From Schistosoma haematobium (Eukaryota; Platyhelminthes; Trematoda; Strigeidida; Schistosomatidae), in NCBI RefSeq assembly GCF_000699445.3, contig NC_067198.1:35120536-35184535 (forward strand): a stretch of DNA of 64,000 nucleotides. Reading direction: 5' to 3'. Shown here piece by piece: positions 51,901 to 57,599 of this stretch; the stretch's first letter is position 1; the number at the start of each line of letters is the position of its first letter. Both the position numbers and the translations under genes were made by a program. Below the pieces are notes generated by a model. The model had not been told where the DNA came from. It did no database searches and saw only the letters and a list, made by a program, of their open reading frames with translations.

Positions 51901-52372
51901 CAGAAGTCAGAGTGAAGCTGAGATCAATTCTTGCCTAGATACGTTCTATTTTCAACTAACTCAGAAACATTACAAAAATTTAAACAGATAGGTTCATAAA
52001 TTAAACAACAAGACTCACTTCAGCAATTTCTAAATGGTTCCAAAAACAAGCATAGTGTAAAGCTGTATTACCATGTTCATTTGCAGCATCCACATTTAGT
52101 CGGTGAGAATTTAACAAATAGTGTACAACATCAAAATGTCCATGAGCTGCGGCTAAATGTAAAGCTGTATCATCACCCATATTTGTAGCGTTAATACGAG
52201 CTCCACGAATAACCAGTAAATCAACTATATTTCTTTGTCCTTCACGTGCAGCCCAATGTAACAGGCTGAACCGATGTTCGTCGCCCTGATTTACATCGTT
52301 TTCTATATCATCTAACCATAATTTTACTTCATGAAGATTCCCTTCACGAACGTGAGCGATAATAGTTTCCAT
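22832..52372 (-). CDS. ILK: Integrin-linked kinase (adhesion pseudokinase), complete gene spanning 29.5 kb
   Basis: Six exons on the minus strand (52372-52019, 44611-44264, 42313-42017, 33407-33224, 31684-31554, 22993-22832) join in phase to 491 residues, against 452 in human ILK. Ankyrin repeats occupy about residues 1-150 ([29 protein letters not shown]). The kinase-like domain follows: beta-3 lysine near residue 223 (VVVKMLKL), hinge region [15 protein letters not shown], then a degenerate catalytic loop (LNSKHVMV, no HRD) and MADYKFSF in place of DFG. The family is a pseudokinase that links integrin tails to actin with PINCH and parvin. A block of about 28 residues (near 338-367) is inserted before the pseudo-DFG segment. 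The ATG lies 144 bp after the RRP8 stop, and a splice acceptor precedes it by 28 nt. Five introns of 1.5-8.6 kb are full of repeats. Confidence 0.93.
23165..23290 (-). repeat. 3' terminal fragment of an RTE LINE
   Basis: Begins on the plus strand with TAGTCAGTCAC, followed by GGTACGTACGTGTATCAACC and AGTTGTCACAGCACATCAAAACA. This is the pattern at the 3' end of family A-like RTE copies here, on the minus strand. No coding part is attached. Confidence 0.5.
23477..23740 (-). mobile_element. tRNA-derived SINE-like repeat
   Basis: The minus strand reads GGACTCAGTAGCTAAGTGGA (A-box-like), then GAGTTCGAGACC (B-box-like), then a non-tRNA tail ending in CATCCAGTTCACAATTCCC. A related copy in plus orientation lies at about 45520-45690, sharing the flanking ACAACCAATA.AAATGAATTAA block. 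Both lie in ILK introns or the ILK 5' side. Confidence 0.5.
23972..24330 (+). repeat. Dispersed repeat, copy 1
   Basis: Shares about 230 bases with 37340-37580 (core GACAGATATAAGTAGTATGT, then AGAGAGTGATTGGTGTGGAA, then AATTGATTGACATTTTGCAA), with scattered differences. No frame is convincingly coding. It is probably a piece of an untypeable retroelement. Confidence 0.55.
24520..25380 (+). mobile_element. Dispersed LINE-tail repeat (family C), longest copy
   Basis: The core (about 24540-24965) contains CCCCTAGGTGGACTCTCC in reverse complement, a block near GGTCGAAGGCTCCGGGTGTG, and GGGCATCCGGGCAGTATCACA. It is followed by coding-like sequence reading [12 protein letters not shown], which resembles the C terminus of RTE reverse transcriptases. 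The copy ends with a T-rich stretch, GTACCAATATTTATGTGTTC and an ATAAATAAATAAA tail at about 25300-25315. Related copies lie at 36411-36835, 53530-54035, 54862-55620 and 60990-61240. Its ending in a LINE C terminus and an AATA-type tail suggests a non-autonomous LINE derivative. Confidence 0.55.
26060..26722 (+). mobile_element. RTE family A, 5'-truncated copy
   Basis: Holds only the last 130 codons of the reverse transcriptase ([17 protein letters not shown], then [20 protein letters not shown]) and the 3' end, finishing GGTCCTACGTTGTAGCTGACTGAC. It is almost the reverse complement of 9727-10330, inserted in ILK intron 5 opposite to ILK. Confidence 0.8.
27175..27640 (+). mobile_element. RTE family B, 5'-truncated copy
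   Basis: Reads [14 protein letters not shown] then [13 protein letters not shown] and [18 protein letters not shown], followed after stops by [17 protein letters not shown]. This is the C-terminal end of the RT family seen at 40600-41725. It ends near GGGGCAACAGGTGTAAG. Confidence 0.75.
27645..28910. other. AT-rich intronic DNA (ILK intron 5)
   Basis: No frame, RNA gene or typed repeat is recognised here. Base composition is strongly A/T. Confidence 0.4.
28911..28985 (+). repeat. 3' terminal fragment of an RTE LINE
   Basis: Ends in GTACGTACGTACCAAGTTCTACATTGTT then ACTGACTGACTGA, the (CTGA)n tail type seen in other RTE copies. Confidence 0.5.
29128..29200. repeat. (TC)n-(TA)n compound microsatellite
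   Basis: About eleven TC units pass directly into about 25 TA units. Confidence 0.95.
29517..29590 (-). repeat. Inverted tail of the hammerhead SINE
   Basis: The minus strand reads CAGTGCTTTCAGGTTTTACA, then TGGTGATCTAGCTTCAATTG and AGTCATGATCTCAACTATT. It matches the tail of the adjoining plus-strand SINE, so the two tails form an inverted repeat around the tRNA-like part. Confidence 0.55.
29590..29812 (+). mobile_element. tRNA-derived SINE with hammerhead motif (Sm-alpha type)
   Basis: Contains polymerase III internal promoter boxes: A box TGGTCTAGTGG at 29626-29636 and B box GGTTCGAATC at 29670-29679. A hammerhead-like module follows (29702-29748), then a tail (GTTTTCCATGGTGGTCTAGC, then TTCAATTAACTCATGATCCC). 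This order matches the Sm-alpha SINEs known from schistosomes, in which the pol III transcript can cleave itself. The copy lies in ILK intron 5, opposite to ILK. Confidence 0.75.
29702..29748 (+). ncRNA. Hammerhead ribozyme-like motif (type I layout)
   Basis: Stem I AGCACT (29702-29707) pairs with AGTGCT (29744-29749). The core is CTGAGGA at 29709-29715 (canonical CTGATGA, one change). Stem II is GTTC...GTAC with one mismatch around a 7-nt loop, then GAAAC at 29731-29735, then GGCCATC ending in the ATC that corresponds to the cleavage triplet. The core change and the stem II mismatch argue against full activity. Confidence 0.6.
30296..31493 (-). mobile_element. Penelope-like element, 5'-truncated, with inverted terminal flanks
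   Basis: The minus strand encodes the end of a Penelope RT (motif C region RYMNDSLI at about 31310, Asn replacing the first Asp), FLGVWLKRR and SIYRKPV. A linker with [11 protein letters not shown] follows, then a GIY-YIG endonuclease at about 30720-30540 ([11 protein letters not shown], then [10 protein letters not shown] and EHLINSEHV). The sequence 30296-30466 recurs inverted at 31324-31493. The element lies in ILK intron 5 on the ILK strand. Stops and the YMND box make it inactive. Confidence 0.8.
30540..30725 (-). pseudogene. GIY-YIG endonuclease domain of the Penelope-like element
   Basis: Read from 30725 downward: [19 protein letters not shown], with the SYIG form of the YIG box and the conserved Arg ([11 protein letters not shown]), then [11 protein letters not shown] and [12 protein letters not shown]. 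The frame is intact for about 60 codons before a stop. This domain cuts the target DNA in Penelope elements. Confidence 0.7.
31554..31684 (-). CDS. ILK: ILK exon 5 (C-lobe)
   Basis: Reads [20 protein letters not shown], then [14 protein letters not shown], ending MK at donor GTAATT. DMWSF and LWELTTR are diagnostic kinase C-lobe motifs shared with ILK. Confidence 0.92.
31690..33055. other. ILK intron 4, no gene seen
   Basis: AT-rich, with a short stretch of loosely repeated GGATTAGGATTA near 32470-32520 and frames of up to 84 codons at 32004-32258 and 32528-32776, without recognisable domains. Confidence 0.4.
33060..33190 (+). mobile_element. Truncated hammerhead SINE
   Basis: Begins within the tRNA-like part (AAGCGTTCGTGTGAAATCGA) and continues through GGAGTCGTAAACG, the hammerhead module and GAGCTTCTAGGTTTCTAATA. 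It lies in ILK intron 4, only 34 bases downstream of exon 4 on the ILK strand but in the opposite orientation. Confidence 0.5.
33114..33140 (+). ncRNA. Decayed hammerhead ribozyme core
   Basis: TTGAAGA (canonical CTGATGA), stem II ATCC...GGAC with three pairs around TATAATA, then an intact GAAAC. Two core substitutions suggest it is inactive. Confidence 0.5.
33224..33407 (-). CDS. ILK: ILK exon 4, with lineage-specific insertion
   Basis: Starts VDED and ends MSPE. Between VDED and [12 protein letters not shown] it carries about 30 residues where human ILK has two (the block contains [14 protein letters not shown] and ESLI). The exon ends in phase 1 before GTATGT. Confidence 0.88.
33430..35225. 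other. ILK intron 3, AT-rich part without recognised features
   Basis: Frames are short and stop-ridden. The stretch 35060-35220 is GC-richer and may be an unclassified repeat (it contains GATTTCGACCAAACGTCTAT). Confidence 0.4.
35230..35278. repeat. (TA)n microsatellite
   Basis: About 24 TA units in ILK intron 3. Confidence 0.95.
35912..36099. repeat. Foldback (inverted repeat) with ribozyme-like loop
   Basis: The arms at about 35912-35964 and 36047-36099 are near-perfect reverse complements (TTAAAGAGGAAGAATGTATT in the left arm, AATACATTCTTTCTCTTTAA in the right). The loop of about 82 bases contains GCTTGG (36010-36015) and CCAGGC (36025-36030), which pair fully, followed at once by GAAAC: stem II and the 3' core of a hammerhead. 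The 5' core is degraded to TTGAAAA. It resembles the terminal repeats of Penelope elements, which are known to carry hammerheads. Confidence 0.55.
36142..36175 (-). ncRNA. Hammerhead-like motif
   Basis: Minus strand: CTGAAGA, three bases, an 8-bp stem GTGGCTTA/TAAGTCAC with loop GAT, then AAAAC. The same pattern (CTGAAG, TGGCTTA/TGAGTCA, GAAAC) recurs at 55632-55660. Core bases differ from canonical, so activity is doubtful. Confidence 0.4.
36411..36835 (-). mobile_element. Family C dispersed repeat, shortened copy
   Basis: The minus strand runs from the GAAGTCCTACTCACTGTCTT block through CATGGAGAGTCCACCTAGGG and GGTCGAAGGCTCCGGGTGTG to GGTACC-type sequence and the AAATAAATAA tail at 36411. 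Relative to 24520-25380 it lacks the segment with the RT C terminus and has a small deletion near 36620. Confidence 0.6.
37256..37302. repeat. (GAA)n microsatellite
   Basis: About 15 GAA/AAG units in ILK intron 3, purine-rich on the plus strand. Confidence 0.95.
37340..37600 (+). repeat. Dispersed repeat, copy 2
   Basis: Matches 24060-24330 over about 230 bases with scattered changes. The two copies lie 13.3 kb apart in the same orientation, in different ILK introns. Confidence 0.55.
37625..40260. other. ILK intron 3, mostly unclassified
   Basis: The stretch 39500-39960 is GC-richer and contains TTTGAACCTAGCGCCACCAA, and may be a decayed SINE or LINE. The stretch 38640-38830 on the minus strand looks like a repeat remnant with a ribozyme-like core. 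The rest shows nothing I recognise. Confidence 0.4.
38754..38783 (-). ncRNA. Hammerhead-like core with canonical CTGATGA
   Basis: Minus strand: CTGATGA (38783-38777), then TTTTGTTC-GAAA-GAACGAT, in which six pairs close a GAAA loop, then GAAA (38757-38754). The pair next to the core (normally G-C) is T.T. I could not find a matching stem I, so it may be a relic or chance. Confidence 0.4.
40322..40408. repeat. (TA)n microsatellite
   Basis: About 43 TA units, the longest array in the window. The Tyr-Ile repeat peptide predicted here is an artefact. Confidence 0.95.
40600..41728 (+). mobile_element. RTE-clade LINE (family B), 5'-truncated, best copy
   Basis: Starts within RT motif A and runs to a 3' end reading GTAACAGGCGTAAGTAAGTAAG, so this family ends in (TAAG)n. 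It lies in ILK intron 3 opposite to ILK. The RT part is one open frame of 300 codons; the last 70 codons follow after stops. Other copies are at 13200-15460, 27175-27640 and 46860-48010. Confidence 0.85.
40612..41514 (+). pseudogene. RTE family B reverse transcriptase, C-terminal half
   Basis: The frame is open for 300 codons but lacks the endonuclease and the RT N terminus. Motifs: [17 protein letters not shown] (A), [20 protein letters not shown] (B), [11 protein letters not shown] (catalytic FADD, intact), [24 protein letters not shown] and [14 protein letters not shown]. The open frame suggests fairly recent insertion. No start signal is present and it is unlikely to be expressed as such. 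Confidence 0.8.
41735..41820 (+). repeat. Fragment of a ribozyme-associated repeat
   Basis: TTGTCACGAAACTCCAGAAA followed by CTATCTACCCAATGCTCAAT and TTGAATCTTGGTGCTAATAC. The same order appears at 55650-55790, and part of it at 36240-36290. GTCACGAAAC looks like the 3' half of a hammerhead, cut off by the RTE insertion. Confidence 0.4.
42017..42313 (-). CDS. ILK: ILK exon 3 (N-lobe to catalytic-loop region)
   Basis: Encodes residues 235-333. It starts [18 protein letters not shown] and ends LNSKHVM at donor GTAGGT. The human HRD-equivalent is also absent in this family; here the corresponding stretch is [10 protein letters not shown]. Confidence 0.92.
42800..43552 (+). mobile_element. 3' end of an RTE LINE (third subfamily)
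   Basis: Opens with [17 protein letters not shown], equivalent to the C-terminal [12 protein letters not shown] block of family A. A long 3' UTR follows, ending in ACATATGTACATATGTACAA and a TGACTGACTGAA tail. It lies in ILK intron 2. Confidence 0.6.
43788..43843. repeat. (TA)n microsatellite
   Basis: About 28 TA units in ILK intron 2. Confidence 0.95.
44264..44611 (-). CDS. ILK: ILK exon 2 (last ankyrin repeat, linker, N-lobe)
   Basis: Encodes residues 119-234, beginning [19 protein letters not shown] after a T-rich acceptor and ending NCSTRQ at donor GTTAGG. It includes the start of the kinase-like N-lobe and the conserved beta-3 lysine (VVVKMLK). Confidence 0.92.
45336..45780 (+). mobile_element. 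tRNA-derived SINE-like repeat, second copy
   Basis: CACAGTAGCCAAGTGGATAA (A-box-like) and GGTTAGAGCCCCG (decayed B box), then a tail with CATCTCTAGGATATATCCAG. The flanks contain the inverted pair TTGGTTGTTTGAATCTTCGT (45337) and AAAGACCTAAACAACCAATA (45518), so the unit may sit between inverted arms. Related to 23477-23740. Confidence 0.45.
45955..45984. repeat. (AAT)n microsatellite
   Basis: About ten AAT units in ILK intron 1. Confidence 0.9.
46860..48010 (+). mobile_element. RTE family B, decayed copy
   Basis: Recognisable pieces are [13 protein letters not shown] near 47200, MQLDDLDF with a damaged FADD near 47290, [20 protein letters not shown] near 47370 (in part), INNRLH near 47655 and GGGGTAACAGGTGTGCGTAA at the end. 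The 46860-47060 part may be its 5' UTR. Many stops. It lies in ILK intron 1. Confidence 0.65.
48587..49445. repeat. Local duplication, two 100-bp copies
   Basis: 48587-48690 and 49343-49440 share TAAGTCTGTCTACTTTAA, TTGAAAATATAAGCCGAAAC and GCTAAATGATTGCAGGG with few differences, in the same orientation and 756 bases apart. The sequence between is unclassified. Confidence 0.7.
50335..51475 (+). mobile_element. RTE family A, 5'-truncated copy with intact YADD
   Basis: Opens at the RT segment before the catalytic box ([12 protein letters not shown], then [13 protein letters not shown]) and continues through [30 protein letters not shown], a stop at 50693, and from 50959 [20 protein letters not shown]. 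The 3' end reads GTCCTACGTTGTAGCTGACT followed by GACTGACTGACTGA, the clearest tetranucleotide tail in the window. It lies in ILK intron 1 opposite to ILK. Confidence 0.85.
52019..52372 (-). CDS. ILK: ILK exon 1 (ankyrin repeats)
   Basis: Encodes residues 1-118, starting [12 protein letters not shown] and ending at NHLEIAE with the donor GTGAGT. It holds most of the ankyrin repeats that bind PINCH in other animals. This exon is the best-conserved part against human ILK (RGARIN, NEHGN, HYACFW). Confidence 0.93.
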
Positions 52373-52516
52373 GAATTAAAAATGAAACAATACCGAAGCT
52401 CTGAAAGTAAACATTTTCACATTGGTCGAACAAGTACAATCAGATAAGTTGAAAAGTTGAACTCTAATTGATACGTGTATATTTAAAGAAATAATGTACA
52501 AAAAAACAAATGTTAA
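52373..52516 (-). promoter_or_regulatory. RRP8-ILK spacer with candidate trans-splice acceptor
   Basis: Only 144 bases separate the RRP8 stop from the ILK ATG on the same strand. The minus strand holds GTTTACTTTCAG (52412-52401), a strong 3' splice acceptor whose exon side would give ILK a 28-nt leader. No consensus AATAAA occurs in the spacer; AATATA (about 52478) might serve. This is the layout expected where spliced-leader trans-splicing separates two cistrons. Confidence 0.55.
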
Positions 52517-52739
52517 TCATCTTTTTTTATAGGAGCATGGTTTCAAGTTTAGTTTCGGTAAACTGTGCACAAGCTCTGAGGAACAAGAAGATACTTTGCG
52601 AAGAAGAGCACGAACAAAGTACGTATCGCTAGTTATCTCTGAAAATTGTTTAGCGAACCCATAACGCTTTAGCTTTTTCAAAAAATCATTGAATTTTCCA
52701 TCAAATCTGCTAGTTACATCAACGATTATCAGAACACCA
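52517..52739 (-). CDS. RRP8: RRP8 exon 4
   Basis: Begins at the joint [15 protein letters not shown] and ends LKPCSYKKR before TGA. The usual AEVSSRF strand is VDVTSRF here. Confidence 0.92.
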
Positions 52740-55700
52740 CTGAAAAGAATTTGTAAACAAAGGATTACGTGAAGTTAATTCCAAGTGAAGAAATTTCATC
52801 AATCATGGAGTTCAACTAATGTGAAGAATAAGAATTAGTGATCATTTCATAAACCAAGCAGATTAGCCACAATGAAAATTTTTCAACTATATTCCTGTAT
52901 ACAAAGCTCTATTTTAATTTTTTGTTTATTATGCACTTATTTTTCGAAATCCCGAAGCAGAATGGTGAGTAAAATGTAACTTTGATCACGGGATTCCACC
53001 TGACCGCCTTCAGCAAGAAACATACACTTCCCAAAACGAAGCAAATAAACAAATAGAGATAACCATTTTTGCCATACCTATGTGTTATATCACAGCTTCT
53101 AAACGAAAATAATAGGATTTCGAATAAAAAACTATTTTTTATGCAGTCTCGTTATATTGCCGATACCTTTAAAACAAACAATCATGAAATGTCTTTAACT
53201 ACGCATCATATGCCAAAAGAAAAACTGCTTTGAAAGCCAAATTATCTGTCATACGACATCCGGTTACTAGTGTAAAATTTTCCGGAAAAGTAAATAAAAC
53301 TTAACGAAAGTGAGAGATACTGGATATTGTGAAGTTCAACTCGACTAAAAGTGTCAAATCTTGACATAATGATGGACTAGTGGTATAAGTCTGACCTGCA
53401 CAAATAGAAAATTTACTTTTTTGGTGTAACGTTCTTGATTACATCAGGACTATCAAGAAGAGCATAACCAACTAGCTCCCAGAGCACTCAAATGTATTTG
53501 TGAAACAAATGTTATAAGATTAATATAATTATTTATTTAAACACAAATATCGGTACAAAAAGGCACCAAACAGATATGCGCCACACAAATTATTCGATTT
53601 TTGTGAGGGCTAGGATACTACCAGGGTGCCCAAACCGCAGCAGGTGGTTTTCTTAAGAGGGGACACCCCGAGTCTTCGACCTAAATGTATAATACACAAG
53701 GCAGTGAAATAACGTCAGGAGATGCAGTCCCATGGTAACCGGTAACCAACGATTGGTTCACACGCCATTTATTCCCTCAGGATCCTGGACCCCATGTACA
53801 CTATTAGTTTAGAAACAGTGTTTTTCAACTCCCCTAATTGGGTAATCTATACCCACCAATCCGGTTAAAGCACCGGGTATTTGCTTTTCATTCTCTCAAA
53901 TTCGTAAACAACACCCTCACCGCGAGAAGGCAGTGAGTAGGAATTCCTTGGCAATGGTTGTATGCATGTAGCCATGTGAAAGGATTTCGAGAGGGAGAGT
54001 TGACTCTCCCCACTTTCGGCCATACCATGGCATTTGGTAGCGATATAATTACGTTGCCAAATAGGTGTTCTTGTGTTCAGATTTCAGCCAAACCTAATGA
54101 ACTAAGGGTTCTAATATTACTTGATAGCTGACAAAACTAAATAGGGTGAAGTGGGGCTCAAAACTGTACTTTATTGGGTGGAAGCTGTGTGATATTGCCT
54201 TTATTCCACTTTCTTTGAAAACCTATCATTCCAGATTTTGAGATTTCATGAGTTAGGTTATACCGATGAAAAACTGGCTACGTGAGCACGTATACCATAT
54301 AATTCTATGAAAGAATTTTTAGAGCAGTCTCATTTCAAAATCGAAACAACACATTGAACAGCTTACCCAGATTTCAAAATGCGATTCGCTTCATACAAGA
54401 ATTCTGAACAATTGGTTCCCATTAAAGATAAGCAAAACACTGCGATATCAACTTCGTTGTTTTTAAGAGGTGTCTATAAAAATCGAAAATCAATTTGTAT
54501 GTCCTATTTTTATTCGCAATCAGATTAGTAAAAACAAATATGTGCATTAACAATTAAAGCCTCAGTGAAGAACTTCTTAGAAAGTTTCGTCTATTAATCT
54601 ATGTCTTTGTATATCGATTATTGGAGAAAGTGATTTTAACTGCATTTTCAACAAAGAAAACGACAGATGTGTACATATTTAAGATCCTAAAATAAAGAGG
54701 AAGCATACTAGTGTATATTCGTTTTTTTTTAAAAGAACATTTAGGTTAAACGTCGAATAGTTAGGCCATCACTCAACCCACCAGCATTGTGCTGGAAGTT
54801 AGTATGTAGGTTGGGATATGTGTGAAAAATCTTTGTAAAACATTTACAAAGTACAGCTTTACTTATTTATTTATTTAAACACATAAATATTGGTACAGGA
54901 GGGCACCAAATATATATGCGCCACACAAAACAATGAGAATTTAATGAGAAGGAAAAAAGGTAAGGAGCGTAAAGAAAACGATAACGAACAGATTAGTGTA
55001 AGGTGGTGTAATAATAACAATGGGGGAAACAGAAACGTACACTCAGAAGAGATCTTTCAGTTAAGGAAGAAGCAACCACTTTTTATGACGAAAGTAAAAG
55101 GTTACAACAGGATCGCCACTGGCTTCTATTCTGAGCCATAGCTGATAACGTCTCTACTCGAGAACGTTTAGATAGAACCGAATTTCCACCATAGACGAGC
55201 TGCTGTATAAGTCGAAAAATAAGGATAGACAGAGTAGGAATAAAAGAGAGTGAATAAATGATGTAGTAAATAATAACAACAGTAATAATAATAATAATGT
55301 GAATCGTTTGATTAATAGTTGAAGCAAGAAAAGTATTTTCCATAATTATCGACAGTCCATCATATTTGTGTGCGGGCTGTGATACTGCTCGGATGCCTAG
55401 ACCGAAGCAGGTGGTTATCTTAGGGGGGCCGCTCCCCGAGCCTTCGACCTGAAGGTCTGATCCACAAGGCAGTGGAGCATCGTGAGGAGATGCCACCCCA
55501 TGGTAGCCGGTGACCAACGATTGGTTCATACGCCATTTGTTCCCGCAGGATACTGGAGCCCATGTGCACCATTGGTTTGTGATCCGGTTAAAGCGCCGGA
55601 CATTAGCTTTTCGTCCTCAGCTTTACTTACTCTGAAGTGGCTTAAACTGAGTCATGAAACGTAGGAAAATTTACGTTTTCTACGGATTGGGATATTACGA

Positions 55701-57107
55701 ATATATCATTTATTGATAACAATCTACCCAATGCTCAATTTATTAGAGATCATCAAATCAAATCTTGATAATGATACTTTACTAACTAGGGTTTGAACCA
55801 CGTTAGAATTCAAGGGGCCAGTGAAACTATTTAGATATCCGGAATGGAATGACTAGAGCGTAGTTCGACTCCGAAAACTACTAGCTGAAAGTCGTGTTTT
55901 CATCAGTAACTTGGAACTTGAGTTAGAATACTAGTCGTCTGAAAATCCCTTAGTAACTAGGACGTTGCATTCACCTGAGCGGATAGATTTCTATAAGCAT
56001 TGAGGTTTGATTGTATTTTTTGGCTAAAATCTATCATACATGCGATCGATCCTCCGAAGAAACTATCATTATATCCTTCTAACTTACGTACATTCTCTTC
56101 GTTTGATGGAGTAGTCTGTTGGTGATCAAGACATTTAGTTCCGACCAGTGGGTTGCGAACCCTAATCCATTTATTCCCGTCTATAAGCCGAATAGTGTAA
56201 TTGATTCTGACACAAATGGTGTTCTCCGAAGCCAGTAAAGTAAGTTTGCTGTTGGTAGATGAGTTACATTGAAACAATGAACTTTTTTAGATTATTTCAC
56301 AGCCACGAATTAAAATAGGACTGATGCCTAAATAGTACAATGTCTCGATGGTTGGGAGACATCTCACCAGAATAAAATCATTTGCGCAACGGAGTGTTCC
56401 TTAAGTCACGTAACTATCTAACTGAGTTGTTGCATATGCAAACAACTTTGGGAACAAGTTATACATATTACAAATCAACTAAGTTATCACAACAGAACAA
56501 TTAATTATGGAAGTGTCAGGGAAATCTAACAGGAGGCGCAAGCATGGTAAGCAACGGAGAAATCGTCATAAACATCGATAAAGTACATGGTACATAACGA
56601 TACGACTTACATGAGCCATATCACAAGCAATGACACGTTCGTTTACGGAGACAAGATCAAAAGAGTACACTTCGTAATTACTGGGCAATAACTGACTTAA
56701 TCTTCCATCACCACAACCAAGATCAGCTACTTTGTAGTTTGCCATTAAATCTGAACATTCTTCGATAATTTTACTCTTGACCCAGATGAGAGGATCTTGA
56801 GGCCACTGGGAAAGTTGGCGTTGATAACCTTCATGGTATATTTCGAATGATTCAGGATCCTCCTTGAAAATAGCAGCTGCTTCTTCACTTGTGCAGGTAT
56901 ACAACTTTTCATTCAGAAATCGAAACCTCTAACTTAGAGTGTAAGAGAAAAAACTTACATTGAAGCGTTTATCAAGCAATCGAAAGTGTTCTTCTTTGGA
57001 TTTTTGGAATGTTTAGATACTTTCTCGATTTTTCCAGAGTGATGTCTAGGCTTTCTCTTGGTTTTTGAAAGTGTTTTCTTGAGCTTTGATAAGTTGAACT
57101 TCGTCAT
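52517..57107 (-). CDS. RRP8: Ribosomal RNA-processing protein 8-type methyltransferase, complete gene
   Basis: Four exons on the minus strand: 57107-56959, 56926-56611, 54473-54367, 52739-52517. They join in phase to 264 residues. The N terminus (about 1-50) is very basic ([16 protein letters not shown]), fitting nucleolar targeting. [10 protein letters not shown] and [13 protein letters not shown] are family blocks. The SAM-binding motif is VADLGCGDG (about 116-124), followed by [16 protein letters not shown], a VDVTSRF strand and the terminal LKPCSYKKR. The family methylates N1 of an adenine in 25S/28S rRNA and is linked to rDNA silencing. The protein is shorter than human (456) or yeast (392) forms because the N-terminal extension is reduced. 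Intron 1 is 32 bp; introns 2 and 3 carry family C repeats. Exon 1 assignment depends on the family-like joint ASMFRFLN. Confidence 0.9.
53530..54035 (-). mobile_element. Family C dispersed repeat (RRP8 intron 3)
   Basis: The tail TTTATTTAAACACAAATATC begins at 53532. The body contains AGTCTTCGACCTAAATGTAT, CCGGTTAAAGCACCGGGTAT and CACCGCGAGAAGGCAGTGAG. It is more diverged than the copies at 24520 and 36411. Confidence 0.6.
54367..54473 (-). CDS. RRP8: RRP8 exon 3
   Basis: Reads [20 protein letters not shown], then [16 protein letters not shown], between acceptor TTTTTATAG and donor [16 protein letters not shown] is the diagnostic block of the family. Confidence 0.92.
54862..55620 (-). mobile_element. 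Family C dispersed repeat with RT C-terminal remnant (RRP8 intron 2)
   Basis: Tail at 54862 (ATTTATTTAAACACATAAAT), then the T-rich part in reverse complement, then on the minus strand [16 protein letters not shown] (55137-55083), and the core with TTCGACCTGAAGGTCTGATC and GTTAAAGCGCCGGACATTAG near 55600. It parallels 24520-25380 block by block. Confidence 0.6.
55632..55800 (+). repeat. Ribozyme-associated repeat with hammerhead-like motif
   Basis: CTGAAG (55632-55637), then TGGCTTA...TGAGTCA pairing, then GAAAC at 55656-55660, followed by the ACAATCTACCCAATGCTCAA block shared with 41760-41790. One base of the 5' core is missing, so it is a relic. Confidence 0.45.
56611..56926 (-). CDS. RRP8: RRP8 exon 2 (SAM-binding motif)
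   Basis: Begins at the joint giving [18 protein letters not shown] and ends CDMAH before GTAAGTCG. It contains [11 protein letters not shown] and the acidic SFDLV strand that binds the SAM ribose. Confidence 0.9.
56959..57107 (-). CDS. RRP8: RRP8 exon 1
   Basis: Starts [12 protein letters not shown] and ends in phase 2 before GTAAGT. Lys/Arg-rich and low in conservation, so the start is less certain than the rest. The ATG abuts the ATG of a plus-strand gene (shared CATATG). Confidence 0.7.
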
Positions 57108-57324
57108 ATGAATGGTGAAGTAACGCCGCAATCTATTTTACCTCCAAAATCTATTAACCCTCAACTTCGTGCCGTCAAAATGGATGAATCAAATTACTTA
57201 AATTATGTACGTAGGCTGTTAAAAAGCTTTTGTTTTAACTCTTACACTTCTAATGTGATGTTGCCTAGCCCTGGAAGGAACGAGATGAACTAGAAGATTA
57301 TCGAACTTTGAAAATCGTCGAAAA
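57108..57324 (+). CDS. Unrecognised gene, first two exons (5' part)
   Basis: Exon 1 (57108-57206) reads MNGEVTPQSILPPKSINPQL, then RAVKMDESNYLNY, and ends at GTACGT. A 62-bp intron follows (57207-57268, ending TTGCCTAG). Exon 2 (57269-57324) continues in phase with PWKERDELEDYRTLKIVE and stops at AAGTAAGT. Codon use, the small intron and in-phase splicing support a real gene, but I do not recognise the protein. No convincing third exon is found before the decayed LINE at 57600; one acceptor near 57512 would add only a few residues before a stop. Its ATG abuts the RRP8 ATG on the other strand. Confidence 0.5.
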
Positions 57325-57599
57325 GTAAGTCATGAATGTACGAAAAGAGCTTTTCGTTAATTATTTGAGACAAAATCAAAATTCATTCATCTGTAACACT
57401 TCCGTCATAGACGAAAATGCATAGCATTTTACTGTAATTTTGATAGCAATTTGGTGTCCTACTCTTTTAATTGACTGACTCGTCGGTTTTCGCACCTGTA
57501 TTAGCTGTTCTTCATTTGCTGACTAACCTCATACCTGTTACGTTTACGGGTCCCAATGGGTATATTCATGACTGTTGACATTGATTGCGGAAATTATTT

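Noticed and set aside
55957..56277. 106-codon minus-strand frame in RRP8 intron 2
   Set aside because: It does not match RRP8, whose phases close without it, and no domain is recognisable; a further dispersed repeat is more likely.
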